Source: Pseudomonas sp. CFBP13508 (GTDB taxonomy: Bacteria > Pseudomonadota > Gammaproteobacteria > Pseudomonadales > Pseudomonadaceae). From it: a DNA stretch of 64,000 nt. Location: positions 55,211-119,210 of the forward strand of contig NZ_QFZZ01000012.1 of the NCBI RefSeq assembly GCF_005233515.1. Direction: 5' to 3'. Both the position numbers and the translations under genes were made by a program. The stretch's first letter is position 1, and the number at the start of each line of letters is the position of its first letter. The notes beneath the pieces were generated by a model. It worked only from the letters and a program-made list of their open reading frames with translations. It was not told the origin of the DNA and ran no database searches. Of this stretch, positions 16,424-25,346 are shown piece after piece.

Positions 16424-17506
16424 TCAAAAAGCCAATTGTTGAGTCATTTGCAGTGCGGCGTTTTCCAGCCTGAGCAAGAACGCCTTGCGCGGTTGTCCGC
16501 CGCCATAGCCGGTCAGCGATCCGTCGGCGCCGATCACTCGGTGGCATGGCACCACGATCGACAGCCGATTGTGCCCGTTCGCCAAGCCGACGGCACGGCT
16601 GGCGCCGGGTTTGCCCAGGCCTGCCGCGATGGCGCCGTACGTGCTGGTGTGGCCATAGGGAATTTGCAACAGCGCCGCCCACACCTCACGGGCGAACGCG
16701 CTGCCGGGCAGGTGCAGCGGCACGTTGAACCGAGTGAGTTTGCCGGCGAAATAATCCGCCAGTTGCACCTCGATCTGCTGCAAGTGGGCGTTATGCCCCG
16801 GTGCAATCGCGTAGCCGTAACGGTTTTGCAGGGCTTCGACTTCACGGGTCAGCGCCGGGCGGTCGAGAAATTCCAGCAGCACCAGCCCACGGCGCTCGGC
16901 CATGGCGATCATCGGCCCCAGCGGCGTGGTCAGGCGAGTGAACAGCAACGGTTCACTATTGGCCGCGCGGCCCGGGGTGATGTGGAAGGACTTCTGAAAT
17001 GCGTCGCGAAAACCACTGAGCGATTCATAGCCGGAGTCGAAAGCGGCGTGATCGATCGAAGTGCCTTGCCTGATTCCGCCCAGGGCCATGCCGAGGCGTC
17101 GTGTGCGCAGCCAGGCGTGGAAGGTCATGCCGAAGTGCTGCTTGAACCAGCGCCGCAATTTCAGCGGTTCGATGCCTTCGGCGAGCAACTGCGCATCGCT
17201 CCAGCGCCGTTCGGGATCGGCGTCCACCGCATTCAGCAGGCGCTGCACCCAGTCCGGGGCGATGGCTGCTGCGTCCAGCGGTTTGCAGCGCAGGCAGGCG
17301 CGGTAACCGGCGCACAGGCACTCGTCGGCGTGGGCGAAGAATTCGACGTTTTCCGGTTTCGGCTTGCGCGCCGTGCAACTGGGGCGGCAAAAAATCCCGG
17401 TGGTTTTCACGGCGGTGAAGAACACGCCTTCATAGGCAGTGTCGCGCTCGAGCATGGCGCGAACCATTTCGGCGTGGGGCGGCAGGACAGCGGCTGGTAT
17501 GTTCAT
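16424..17506 (-). CDS. ada: Bifunctional Ada: DNA repair methyltransferase and transcription activator
   Basis: This 360-residue protein has the three Ada parts: the zinc/methylphosphotriester domain with Cys40, Cys44, Cys71 and Cys74 (GIFCRPSC and RACLRCKP), an AraC-type HTH (about 85-185), and the O6-methylguanine methyltransferase domain with the acceptor Cys near 321 in VVPCHRVIGADGSLTGYGGG. Methylation of the N-terminal Cys turns Ada into an activator of its own operon with alkA. ATG 17506 matches the family N terminus; a longer frame to 17632 runs over the promoter. The upstream DNA holds an aaagcgga box (17521-17528, minus strand) close to E. coli's AAAGCGCA. Confidence 0.93.
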   Translation of the reverse strand: MNIPAAVLPPHAEMVRAMLERDTAYEGVFFTAVKTTGIFCRPSCTARKPKPENVEFFAHADECLCAGYRACLRCKPLDAAAIAPDWVQRLLNAVDADPERRWSDAQLLAEGIEPLKLRRWFKQHFGMTFHAWLRTRRLGMALGGIRQGTSIDHAAFDSGYESLSGFRDAFQKSFHITPGRAANSEPLLFTRLTTPLGPMIAMAERRGLVLLEFLDRPALTREVEALQNRYGYAIAPGHNAHLQQIEVQLADYFAGKLTRFNVPLHLPGSAFAREVWAALLQIPYGHTSTYGAIAAGLGKPGASRAVGLANGHNRLSIVVPCHRVIGADGSLTGYGGGQPRKAFLLRLENAALQMTQQLAF

Positions 17507-17520
17507 GGCGTGAGAGTAAA

Positions 17521-17554
17521 TCCGCTTTGTCGATGGCTCCACCGAAAAATCGAC
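17521..17554 (-). promoter_or_regulatory. Possible Ada box and inverted repeat upstream of ada
   Basis: On the minus strand AAAGCGGA (17521-17528) differs from the E. coli Ada box AAAGCGCA at one base. GTCGAT and ATCGAC (17529-17534 and 17549-17554) form a 6-bp inverted repeat with a 14-bp spacer. The region lies between the divergent ada and VOC genes and may serve either. Confidence 0.3.
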
Positions 17555-17615
17555 AGTGAATTTTTTCCCTTGTGCAGCACAATGGGCGGGTCGCCGCTTT
17601 CGAGGAAGCCAGCCC

Positions 17616-18047
17616 ATGCATCCATTTTCCATTCAGCACATCGATCATATCGTCCTGCGCGTCGCCGACCTGCAACGCAGCATCGATTTCTACGCCAGGG
17701 TGTTCGGCGCCGAAGTGGTCAGGCATAACCAGCCGCTGGGGCTGGTGCATTTGCGCGCTGGCACGTCGATGATCGATCTGGTCGACTTGCACGGCGAACT
17801 CGGGCGCAAGGGCGGTGGCGCGGCGCAGGCGCAGCGACGCAATGTCGACCACTTCTGCCTGCGCATCGAACCGTTCGACGAAGCCGCGCTCATCGCTCAC
17901 CTGCAATCGTTCGGGCTGACCGTTGAACAAGCCGCCAGGCGTTTTGGCGCCGAGGGTTACGGCTTGTCGCTTTACTGTTTCGACCCGGATGGCAATCAGG
18001 TCGAACTCAAAGGCCCGTCCGAGAGCGATCAGCCAGCGGTTTCCTGA
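17616..18047 (+). CDS. VOC-family metalloprotein (glyoxalase/dioxygenase fold)
   Basis: This 143-residue protein has the paired beta-alpha-beta-beta-beta VOC modules: IDHIVLRVADLQRSIDFYARVFG in the first and VDHFCLRIEPFDEAALIAHL in the second, with YCFDPDGNQVELKG at the end carrying the metal-ligand Glu. Members include glyoxalase I, fosfomycin resistance proteins and extradiol dioxygenases; nothing fixes the substrate. GAGGAA is 9 nt before ATG 17616. Its last 19 bp overlap the 3' end of the convergent ligase gene. Confidence 0.85.
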   Translation: MHPFSIQHIDHIVLRVADLQRSIDFYARVFGAEVVRHNQPLGLVHLRAGTSMIDLVDLHGELGRKGGGAAQAQRRNVDHFCLRIEPFDEAALIAHLQSFGLTVEQAARRFGAEGYGLSLYCFDPDGNQVELKGPSESDQPAVS

Positions 18048-19147
18048 AGCAGCAACTCGGTCACTTGCGCCAGAGCCGAGCGGCCGTTTTGCGGTTGTTC
18101 AGACGCCAGATTCAACAGCGCCAGTTGCCGGTCGGCGCTGGTGCCGCTGGCGATGATCGCCCGCGCACGCTCGAACAACTGCGCCGCGCCCAATGCCTGC
18201 GCCGTATCGGCGAAACGCTGCTCGGCCAGCTCCAGCCATTGCCCGATCGAACAGTCGCCGTCGATACCTTCGACCAGAAAGCGCGCATTAAGCCCCAGGC
18301 GCTTGGCGCGCCAGCGGTTTTCTTCCAGCATCGAACGCGCGGTCTGGTCGTACAGCAATCCGGGCCGCCGCTGTGCACTGGCATGAGCCACCAATACCCG
18401 GAAAAACGCCGCCAGGGTCAGCGCATCGTCGACCCGAGGGCAGGCGTCGGTCATGCGCAGTTCGAGAGTCGGGAAACGCGCGGCCGGGCGCACGCCCCAC
18501 CAGCATTCGCCTGGCTGAGTGATGGCGCCGATGCGCGTGAGAAACGCCAAGTGTTCGTCGTAATGGCGCTGATCGGCAAACAGCGGCGCAATGCCCATGC
18601 GTGGCCACTCGTCACACGCGGTCTGCCGGTAGCTCATGAAGCCGCTGGCGGCGCCATCCCAGATCGGCGAGGAGCAGCTCAGCGCCAATAGCAGAGGCGT
18701 CCACGGCAGCACTTCGTTCATCACCTCAACGCGATCCAGCGGCTCTGCCACCTCGACGTGCACATGCAAGCCCGACAGCACGCTGCGGCGGGCGACATGG
18801 CCGTAGCGTTCGAACAGATACCGGAAATGGTCCTCGTCGGTCGGAATCTGTTCGCGCCAGTCGGCCAGCGGATGACTGCCGGCGCTGAGCACGCCCAGGC
18901 CAAACGGCTCAAGGGCTGCGCGCAGGGCCTGACGGCTGCCACGCAAGAAATCGCCGGCATGCACGAAATCTCCGAACACCGGCGAAGCCACTTCGATCTG
19001 GCCCTGGAACATCTCCGTGGCAAACCACGCGCCCATGGCCGCCCGGCATGCCTCGATGGCCTGCGGCGGCGGGCTGCCGACCATGCGCAGGGTTTGCAGG
19101 TCAGTGATGAAATATTCTTCCTCGATGCCAAATCGCGGGCTGGTCAT
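18029..19147 (-). CDS. YbdK-type carboxylate-amine ligase (glutamate-cysteine ligase 2 family)
   Basis: This 372-residue protein belongs to the GCS2/YbdK family, ATP-dependent carboxylate-amine ligases with weak glutamate-cysteine ligase activity. It starts SPRFGIEEEYFI, has GLHVHVEVAEPLDRVEVMNEVLPW, and THRVDDALTLAAFFRVLV-like spacing in TDACPRVDDALTLAAF, followed by ENRWRAKRLGL. ATG 19147 fits the family N terminus; ATG 19174 adds nine residues and neither has a strong ribosome site. Its physiological substrate is unknown. The 3' end overlaps the convergent VOC gene by 19 bp. Confidence 0.85.
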   Translation of the reverse strand: MTSPRFGIEEEYFITDLQTLRMVGSPPPQAIEACRAAMGAWFATEMFQGQIEVASPVFGDFVHAGDFLRGSRQALRAALEPFGLGVLSAGSHPLADWREQIPTDEDHFRYLFERYGHVARRSVLSGLHVHVEVAEPLDRVEVMNEVLPWTPLLLALSCSSPIWDGAASGFMSYRQTACDEWPRMGIAPLFADQRHYDEHLAFLTRIGAITQPGECWWGVRPAARFPTLELRMTDACPRVDDALTLAAFFRVLVAHASAQRRPGLLYDQTARSMLEENRWRAKRLGLNARFLVEGIDGDCSIGQWLELAEQRFADTAQALGAAQLFERARAIIASGTSADRQLALLNLASEQPQNGRSALAQVTELLLQETAG

Positions 19148-19305
19148 GGCGCTGCTCACGCAACTGTTTCTCATGGGAACCGCGCGTGGCAGCGGTGGTT
19201 CACGCCAGGCGACCAGCGCCGCGAATGCACCGTTGGTCTTTTCCATTGCACTTGGAGGGCCTGCGGTTTTCCAAACAGTCCGATCAACGTGTTCTGGAGG
19301 CAGAC

Positions 19306-19581
19306 ATGAACAACCCATCCAGCAACGACAAGGCGCTCAACGAAACCATCAATCCCAACGACGACGGTTTCGTCATTGGCACGGCCGGGCGTGATGAAGA
19401 CCCCAACGCCACCACCGACTGGGACGTCAGCCGCGACAACGAAGATGTCATGACGCCCGAGGATACTCGCGGTCTGCCCGGTTATCCCGGCGCGGAAAAG
19501 AACAACCCTTCGAAACCGGTTCCCGACAGCAGCGTGCCCGCCAATGGTGATCCAGCCGTGCAGAACGACGGCGCCGACTAA
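19306..19581 (+). CDS. Small acidic, probably disordered protein
   Basis: This 91-residue protein is rich in Asp, Asn, Pro and Gly with almost no hydrophobic core (for example NPNDDGFVIGTAGRDEDPNATTDWDVSRDNEDVM) and is predicted unfolded. GGAGG lies 6 nt before ATG 19306, so it is very likely translated. No signal peptide and no known domain. It precedes mqo by 36 bp and may be cotranscribed. Function unknown; short acidic proteins of this look are often stress-induced, but nothing in the sequence shows that here. Confidence 0.7.
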   Translation: MNNPSSNDKALNETINPNDDGFVIGTAGRDEDPNATTDWDVSRDNEDVMTPEDTRGLPGYPGAEKNNPSKPVPDSSVPANGDPAVQNDGAD

Positions 19582-19617
19582 ACTGGCGCTATCGCCGACA
19601 GAGCCCAAGGAGGCCCC

Positions 19618-21267
19618 ATGAACAACCCGATGCGCACCTGCGCACTGGTCGCCTTGACCCTCTCGGTCGGCATTGGCCAGGCGTATGCCGAACAAACCAA
19701 ACGAGTCGACGTCATGCTGGTCGGCGGCGGCATCATGAGTTCGACGCTGGCGGTCTGGCTCAGTGAGCTGGAGCCGGGTTGGTCGATGGAAATGGTCGAG
19801 CGTCTGGACAAGGTCGCCGAGGAAAGCTCCAACGGCTGGAACAACGCCGGCACCGGCCACTCGGCGCTTGCTGAACTGAACTACACGCCGGAAAAGGACG
19901 GCAAGATCGACATCACCAAGGCTGTCGAGATCAACGAGGCGTTCCAGATCACCCGGCAGTTCCTCGCCTGGCAGGTGAAAACCGGCGTGCTGAAGAATCC
20001 GCGCTCGTTCATCAACTCCACGCCGCACATGAGTTTTGTCTGGGGCGACGACAACATTCGTTTCCTGAAGAAACGCTACGAGGCGTTGCAGGCCAGCCCG
20101 CTGTTCCGCCCGATGCAGTATTCCGAAGACCCGGAGCAGATCAAACAATGGGTACCGTTGATGATGGAAGGGCGCGACCCGACACAGAAGATCGCCGCCA
20201 CCTGGACGCCGATCGGCACCGACGTCAATTTCGGCGAGATCACCCGTCAGTTCGTCAGCCATCTGCAAAGCCGCGATAACTTCAACCTCAAACTGTCCAC
20301 GGAAGTGCGCGACATCAGCCGCAACGACGATGGCTCGTGGCACGTCGAATACAAGAACCTCAAGGACGGCACCACGGCCGCCACCGACGCCAAATTCCTC
20401 TTTATCGGCGCTGGCGGGGCGGCGTTGCCGCTGTTGCAGAAGTCCGGCATCGAGGAAGCGAAAGACTACGCCGGGTTCCCGGTGGGCGGCTCGTTTCTGG
20501 TGACCGACAACCCCGAAGTCGCGCAGCGGCACATGGCCAAGGCTTACGGCATCGCCTCCACCGGCGCGCCGCCGATGTCGGTGCCGCACCTCGACACGCG
20601 AGTGCTGGATGGCAAACGGGTGATTCTGTTTGGCCCGTTCGCGACGTTCTCCACCAAGTTCTTGAAAGAGGGTTCGTATTTTGATCTGCCGGCCAGTACG
20701 ACCCTGCACAATCTCTGGCCGATGGTTCGGGTCGGCGTGCGCGAGTTCGATCTTGTGCAATACCTCGCCGGCCAGTTGATGCAGTCCGATGATGACCGTT
20801 TCGAGGCACTGCGCACCTACTTCCCCCACGCGAAGAAGGAAGAGTGGCGGCTGTGGCAGGCCGGCCAGCGCGTGCAGATCATCAAGAAGGATGAGCAGCA
20901 GGGCGGGGTGCTCAAACTCGGCACCGAAGTTGTCGCCTCGAAGGATGGCAGCATCGCCGGGCTGCTCGGCGCATCCCCTGGCGCCTCGACTGCCGCGCCG
21001 ATCATGCTCGATCTGATGGGCAAGGTGTTCAAGGACAAACTGGCCTCGGCGCCGTGGCAGGACAAGCTGCGGCAGATCGTGCCCAGCTATGGCACGCGCC
21101 TGAACGAACACCCGGACAAGGTCATGGAGGAGTGGCGCTACACCAGCGAAGTGCTGCAACTCACGCCGCCTCCGGGCATCGATCAGGCCCCGGCGCAAAA
21201 CCCGCCGGGCAATATCGACGCCGTGCAGCAGAAGAATCTGGACAGCGATCCCGATCTCAAGCCCTGA
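19618..21267 (+). CDS. mqo: Malate:quinone oxidoreductase with N-terminal signal-like segment
   Basis: This 549-residue FAD enzyme oxidises malate to oxaloacetate and passes electrons to quinone. Family motifs are VGGGIMSSTLAVWLSELEP (about 35-53), SSNGWNNAGTGHSALAELNYTP, FINSTPHMSFVWG, GTDVNFGEITRQ and LLGASPGASTAAPIMLDL. The first 24 residues look like a Sec signal peptide ending AYA, which most Mqo proteins lack, and there is no twin-arginine. That could place the enzyme at or outside the inner membrane, or act only as an anchor. An AAGGAGG-like site precedes ATG 19618. P. fluorescens strains usually carry more than one mqo. Confidence 0.92.
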   Translation: MNNPMRTCALVALTLSVGIGQAYAEQTKRVDVMLVGGGIMSSTLAVWLSELEPGWSMEMVERLDKVAEESSNGWNNAGTGHSALAELNYTPEKDGKIDITKAVEINEAFQITRQFLAWQVKTGVLKNPRSFINSTPHMSFVWGDDNIRFLKKRYEALQASPLFRPMQYSEDPEQIKQWVPLMMEGRDPTQKIAATWTPIGTDVNFGEITRQFVSHLQSRDNFNLKLSTEVRDISRNDDGSWHVEYKNLKDGTTAATDAKFLFIGAGGAALPLLQKSGIEEAKDYAGFPVGGSFLVTDNPEVAQRHMAKAYGIASTGAPPMSVPHLDTRVLDGKRVILFGPFATFSTKFLKEGSYFDLPASTTLHNLWPMVRVGVREFDLVQYLAGQLMQSDDDRFEALRTYFPHAKKEEWRLWQAGQRVQIIKKDEQQGGVLKLGTEVVASKDGSIAGLLGASPGASTAAPIMLDLMGKVFKDKLASAPWQDKLRQIVPSYGTRLNEHPDKVMEEWRYTSEVLQLTPPPGIDQAPAQNPPGNIDAVQQKNLDSDPDLKP

Positions 21268-21450
21268 GACTGGCAGATGTGGCGCGGGTCGAACTTTTTT
21301 GATCCGGCGCCACTCTGAACGTGTCATAGGGTCGCGGTTCGACAGAAAAAACGCTCCGGCAGTCAGAAAAAGCTGCGTGGCGTGATAAATTCCCCGCACG
21401 TCGAGCCCACCCAGAATGGCCCCTGCCGGGTCCCACCAAGAGCGATCTAC

Positions 21451-22056
21451 ATGCAAGCAAAGGCCCGTGAGGTTTATGTGCCACCGGTGCTGCAGGATCT
21501 GCGGGCCGGCACAGCCGAACTGCACATCGCACTGGAAAAACGCCTTCCCTTTTTCTCCGACACCCTCGATACCGCCGCTTTCGAGCGCCTGATGGCGGCC
21601 TATTACGGTTTTTATCAGCCGCTGGAACGGGCGTTACTCGCCAGTGGCGCGGTCCCGGACGATTTCAATCTGACGCCTCGTCTGAAAGCCGAGACCTTGC
21701 ACGCCGACCTGCGCGCGCTGGGCGCGACGGCCAATGATTTGCCGCTGTGCGAGGACCTGCCAGTCATCGACTCCAGCGCTGCCAGCCTTGGCGTTCTGTA
21801 CGTGCTCGAAGGCGCGACCCTCGGCGGGCAGATCCTGCGCCGGGAGATCGCCGCGCGGCTGAATCTGGACGCCGACAACGGCGCCGCGTTTCTCGATGTC
21901 TACGGCGCGGCCACCGGGCGGCGCTGGCGTGAGTTCATCGAATACCTGAGCAACCGGCCCATGGCGGCCAGCGAACGCGCGGCCGTGGTCAGCGCAGCAC
22001 AAACCACATTCAGCTGTTTCGAGCAATGGCTCGAGCGCCAGGAGGTACTGGCATGA
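21451..22056 (+). CDS. bphO: Biliverdin-producing heme oxygenase, BphO
   Basis: This 201-residue heme oxygenase opens heme to biliverdin IX-alpha using electrons from a reductant. The likely proximal histidine is His25 in TAELHIALEKRLPFF; LYVLEGATLGGQIL is the distal-helix glycine motif. It overlaps the phytochrome start by ATGA, so the two form a bicistron in which BphO supplies the chromophore for BphP. ATG 21451 is preceded by aagag; the frame is open to 21382 without homology. Confidence 0.93.
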   Translation: MQAKAREVYVPPVLQDLRAGTAELHIALEKRLPFFSDTLDTAAFERLMAAYYGFYQPLERALLASGAVPDDFNLTPRLKAETLHADLRALGATANDLPLCEDLPVIDSSAASLGVLYVLEGATLGGQILRREIAARLNLDADNGAAFLDVYGAATGRRWREFIEYLSNRPMAASERAAVVSAAQTTFSCFEQWLERQEVLA

Positions 22057-24290
22057 ACCCGCAAGACCCACAAGCCTTTGAAGAACTGCTGGCCAACTGT
22101 GCCGACGAGCCGATCCGCTTTCCTGGCGCGATCCAGCCCCATGGTCTGCTGCTGACCCTGACCGAGCCTGCGCTGCAGATCATTCAGGTCAGCGCCAACG
22201 TCGAAACCCTGCTGGCCCGCGCGCCCGAATCCTTGATCGGCCAGCCGCTGCACAGCCTGATCGGCGCCGAACACACCGCGCAAGTGCTGCAAGCGTTGCA
22301 ACAGGCGACGTTCTCCGAGGCGGCGCCGCTGCGCTTCGAGCTCAATGGCACTGAGTTCGAAGGTTTGCTGCACCGCCATCAGGGTGTGCTGATTCTCGAG
22401 CTGGAAATTCATGTGAAGAACTTCCAGCCGCGCAACGTCGCCGGGGTCAACACCCACTTGGGCCGCATGCTCCAGCGCCTGCAAGCGGCGACCACGCTGC
22501 AGGCCCTGTACGACATCAGCGTCAAGGAAATCCAGGCGATGACCGGTTACGACCGGGTGCTGATCTATCGCTTTGAGGAGGAGGGCCACGGTCAGGTCAT
22601 CGCCGAAGCGTCCGATCCGTCGATGGAAGTGTTCAACGGCCTGTTCTTCCCGGCTTCGGACATTCCCGAGCAGGCGCGCGAGCTGTATCGCACCAATTGG
22701 CTGCGGATCATCCCCAACGCCGATTATCAGCCAGTGCCGCTGGTGCCGAAGCTGCGCCCGGACACGCAGACGCCGCTGGACCTCAGTTTTGCCACGCTGC
22801 GCAGCGTCTCGCCGATTCACTGCCAGTACATGAAGAACATGGGCGTGCTGTCGTCGATGAGCATTTCCCTGCTCAAGGGCGACAAGCTCTGGGGCCTGAT
22901 CAGCTGCGGCAACCGCCAGCCGCTGCACGTGCCGCATGAATTGCGCATGGCCTGCCAGACCATCGGCCAGGTCCTGTCGTTGCAGATCAGTGCCATGGAA
23001 ACCCTTGAGCTGACCCGTCAGCGTGAAGAGAAGGTCGAGGCGTTGGCGCGGCTCAATCAGGCGATGATCGATTCGCCGCAGAACGTCTTCGACGGCCTCG
23101 CCCAGCAGCCTGCAACGCTGATGGCGCTGGTCAATGCCGGCGGTATCGCGATCATCGAAGACAAACAGTTGCACCGTTACGGCAACTGCCCGGCGCCGGA
23201 AGAAATTCGCGCGCTGCACAAATGGTTGCAGGCGCGCGGCGAGCCGGTGTTTGCCAGCCATCACCTGTCCAGCGTTTACCCGCCGGCGGCGCAGTTTCAG
23301 TCGGTGGCAAGTGGTGTGCTCGCCATGAGCCTGCCCAAACCGGTGGACAACGGCGTGCTGTGGTTCCGTCCGGAAGTTAAGGAAAACATCAACTGGAGCG
23401 GCGACCCGCGCAAGCCGCTGGATCTGGAAAACTCCGACGCCGGGATGCGCCTGCGTCCGCGTACCTCGTTCGAGATCTGGAAAATCGAGATGGCCGGGAT
23501 CTCCGCCAAGTGGAGCCACGGTGATCGGTTCGCCGCCAACGATCTGCGCCGCTCGGCACTGGAAAACGATCTGGCCCGCCAGGTGCGTCGCGAGCAGGCG
23601 GCCGTGCAGGCGCGCGACGATCTGGTGGCGGTGGTTTCCCACGACCTGCGCAACCCGATGACGGTGATCTCCATGCTCTGCGGCATGATGCAGAAAGCCT
23701 TCAGCTCGGAAGGCGCGCACACCTCGCGGCGCATCTCCACGGCGATCGACACCATGCAACAGGCCACGGCGCGGATGAACACGCTGCTGGAAGACCTGCT
23801 CGATACCTCGAAAATCGACGCCGGGCGCTACTCCATCACCCCGCAAGCGCTGGAGGTCGGGCTTATCTTTGAGGAGGCGCAGGCATTACTGTCGCCGCTG
23901 GCTCAGGTCAAGGACATCAGCATTTCCTTCCAGGCCGATCCTGATTTGCGCATCCACGCTGACCCCGAGCGGCTGTTCCAGGTGCTGTCGAACCTGGTCG
24001 GCAACGCCATCAAGTTCACTCCGCGCATGGGCACCGTCGGCGTCCACGCCAAGTCGGTGGGCGATGAGATTGTCTTTATCGTGCGCGACAGTGGTGAAGG
24101 CATTCCCAAGGAGCATCTGCCGCATGTGTTCGATCGTTACTGGACGGTGAAGGAAGGCAACCCGACCGGTACGGGCCTGGGTTTGTACATCACCCAGGGC
24201 ATCGTCGAAGCCCACGGCGGGCAGATCGTCGCCGAGAGCGAGCCGGGGCAGGGCAGCGAGTTCCGCTTCACCGTGCCGCGCCTGGCCTGA
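22053..24290 (+). CDS. bphP: Bacteriophytochrome sensor histidine kinase, BphP
   Basis: This 745-residue red/far-red light sensor has PAS-GAF-PHY then HisKA and HATPase. Cys16 in ANCADEPIRFPGAIQPHG is the biliverdin-attachment cysteine. FFPASDIPEQARELY (about 196-210, the DIP Asp near 203) is in GAF; RPRTSFEIW (about 468) is the PHY-tongue PRxSF motif. The H-box is VVSHDLRNPMTVI with phosphorylated His near 530, followed by the N, G1 and G2 ATP boxes (NLVGNAIKFTP, DSGEGIPKEHLPHVFDRYW, GTGLGLYITQGIVEAHGG). It overlaps bphO. No response regulator gene follows; the next gene is an exporter beyond a REP cluster. Confidence 0.95.
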   Translation: MNPQDPQAFEELLANCADEPIRFPGAIQPHGLLLTLTEPALQIIQVSANVETLLARAPESLIGQPLHSLIGAEHTAQVLQALQQATFSEAAPLRFELNGTEFEGLLHRHQGVLILELEIHVKNFQPRNVAGVNTHLGRMLQRLQAATTLQALYDISVKEIQAMTGYDRVLIYRFEEEGHGQVIAEASDPSMEVFNGLFFPASDIPEQARELYRTNWLRIIPNADYQPVPLVPKLRPDTQTPLDLSFATLRSVSPIHCQYMKNMGVLSSMSISLLKGDKLWGLISCGNRQPLHVPHELRMACQTIGQVLSLQISAMETLELTRQREEKVEALARLNQAMIDSPQNVFDGLAQQPATLMALVNAGGIAIIEDKQLHRYGNCPAPEEIRALHKWLQARGEPVFASHHLSSVYPPAAQFQSVASGVLAMSLPKPVDNGVLWFRPEVKENINWSGDPRKPLDLENSDAGMRLRPRTSFEIWKIEMAGISAKWSHGDRFAANDLRRSALENDLARQVRREQAAVQARDDLVAVVSHDLRNPMTVISMLCGMMQKAFSSEGAHTSRRISTAIDTMQQATARMNTLLEDLLDTSKIDAGRYSITPQALEVGLIFEEAQALLSPLAQVKDISISFQADPDLRIHADPERLFQVLSNLVGNAIKFTPRMGTVGVHAKSVGDEIVFIVRDSGEGIPKEHLPHVFDRYWTVKEGNPTGTGLGLYITQGIVEAHGGQIVAESEPGQGSEFRFTVPRLA

Positions 24291-24296
24291 CTGCCC

Positions 24297-24518
24297 CTGT
24301 AGGAGTGAGCCTGCTCGCGATGCATTGTTACGTACATATTGGTTGAACGTACCGACGTCATCGCTAGCAAGCCAGCTCCCACAGGTTTTGTGGGGGGGGC
24401 GAGATTTGAGTCTCACGCAAAACCTTGTGGGAGCGAGCCTGCTCGCGAAGACGTCAGCCCAGCCAACACTGGGCTGACTGACCCACCGCTTTCGCGAGCA
24501 GGCTCGCTCCCACAGGTG
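24297..24518. repeat. Cluster of four REP-type sequences
   Basis: Four units lie at 24299-24320, 24362-24384 (variant core agctggcttgctagcga on the other strand), 24424-24448 and 24491-24515, in alternating orientation. They fill the 318-bp gap 24291-24608; the remaining bases before the LysE start show no promoter I would defend. Confidence 0.85.
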
Positions 24519-24608
24519 ATTCGCATCCTCAGGGTCATTTTCTTCAATACCTGAAATAAGCCCCTAGCTACCGTAGCCACCTCGTTCTTCGTTTGAAGCA
24601 GGTGTGCA

Positions 24609-25196
24609 ATGAGTCTGATTCTTTCCATGGCGGCGTTTGCCCTGGCCGCATCCATCACCCCCGGGCCGGTCAATATCGTCGCCTTGAGTTCCGGCGCGCA
24701 GTATGGCTTTCGTGCCAGTCAGCGACACGTCGCCGGGGCGACGTTGGGGTTTGTGCTGTTGCTGGTGCTGATGGGCCTGGGCCTGCATGAGGTGCTGCAA
24801 CTTTGGCCGTTCATGGCCCGCGTGGTGCAATGGGCCGGGGTGGCGTTTCTGTTATTCATGGCCTGGAAACTGGCCAGCGATGACGGCCAGTTGCACACCA
24901 GCGAGTCCGGCCGCGCGCCTTCGATGCTCTATGGCGCGGTGATGCAATGGCTCAACCCCAAGGCTTGGTTGGCATGCGTAGCCGGCATGGGCGCGTTTGT
25001 CGCTGATGGCGAGGCGCGGCTGGTCTGGCAGTTTGCAGCGGTGTATCTGGTGATCTGTTATTTGTCGGTAGGCTGCTGGGCGTATGCCGGGACGTTCTTG
25101 CGCGGGTATCTGAGCAATACCGCCGGGATGCGCTGGTTCAACCGGTTGATGGCGTTGTTACTGGCGGTGAGTGCGCTTTATCTGTTGTTCACTTGA
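24609..25196 (+). CDS. LysE-family amino acid exporter
   Basis: This 195-residue membrane protein of the LysE/RhtB family has about six hydrophobic segments and the characteristic ASITPGPVNIVALSSGAQYGF near the N terminus, plus QWLNPKAWLACVAGM. It exports amino acids or related metabolites by proton exchange. AGGTG lies 5 nt before ATG 24609. The convergent AraC regulator downstream may act on it: LysE exporters and AraC regulators are frequently neighbours in Pseudomonas. Confidence 0.9.
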   Translation: MSLILSMAAFALAASITPGPVNIVALSSGAQYGFRASQRHVAGATLGFVLLLVLMGLGLHEVLQLWPFMARVVQWAGVAFLLFMAWKLASDDGQLHTSESGRAPSMLYGAVMQWLNPKAWLACVAGMGAFVADGEARLVWQFAAVYLVICYLSVGCWAYAGTFLRGYLSNTAGMRWFNRLMALLLAVSALYLLFT

Positions 25197-25211
25197 TTTC
25201 CTGACCGCATT

Positions 25212-25322
25212 CCCTCTGTAGGAGCTGACGAGTGCAACGAGGCTGCGATCTTTTGATCTTGCTTTTAAAGATCAGGATCAAAAGATCGCAGCCTCGTTGC
25301 ACTCGTCAGCTCCTACAGGGGG
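25212..25322. repeat. Long hairpin repeat with 47-nt arms
   Basis: Arms 25212-25258 and 25276-25322 are nearly perfect reverse complements with a 17-nt loop; one base near the tip differs. The core matches the 14578-14658 hairpin but has extra bases in the stem, present on both arms. It sits between the convergent lysE and araC genes and likely ends transcription in both directions. Confidence 0.9.
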
Positions 25323-25346
25323 ATCTGTATTTGCTGCAGATCGGGA

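Noticed and set aside
19171..21525. A 784-codon open frame on the minus strand
   Set aside because: It lies exactly opposite mqo, is rich in His, Arg and Gln as expected of an antisense frame in GC-rich DNA, and has no ribosome site or family resemblance.
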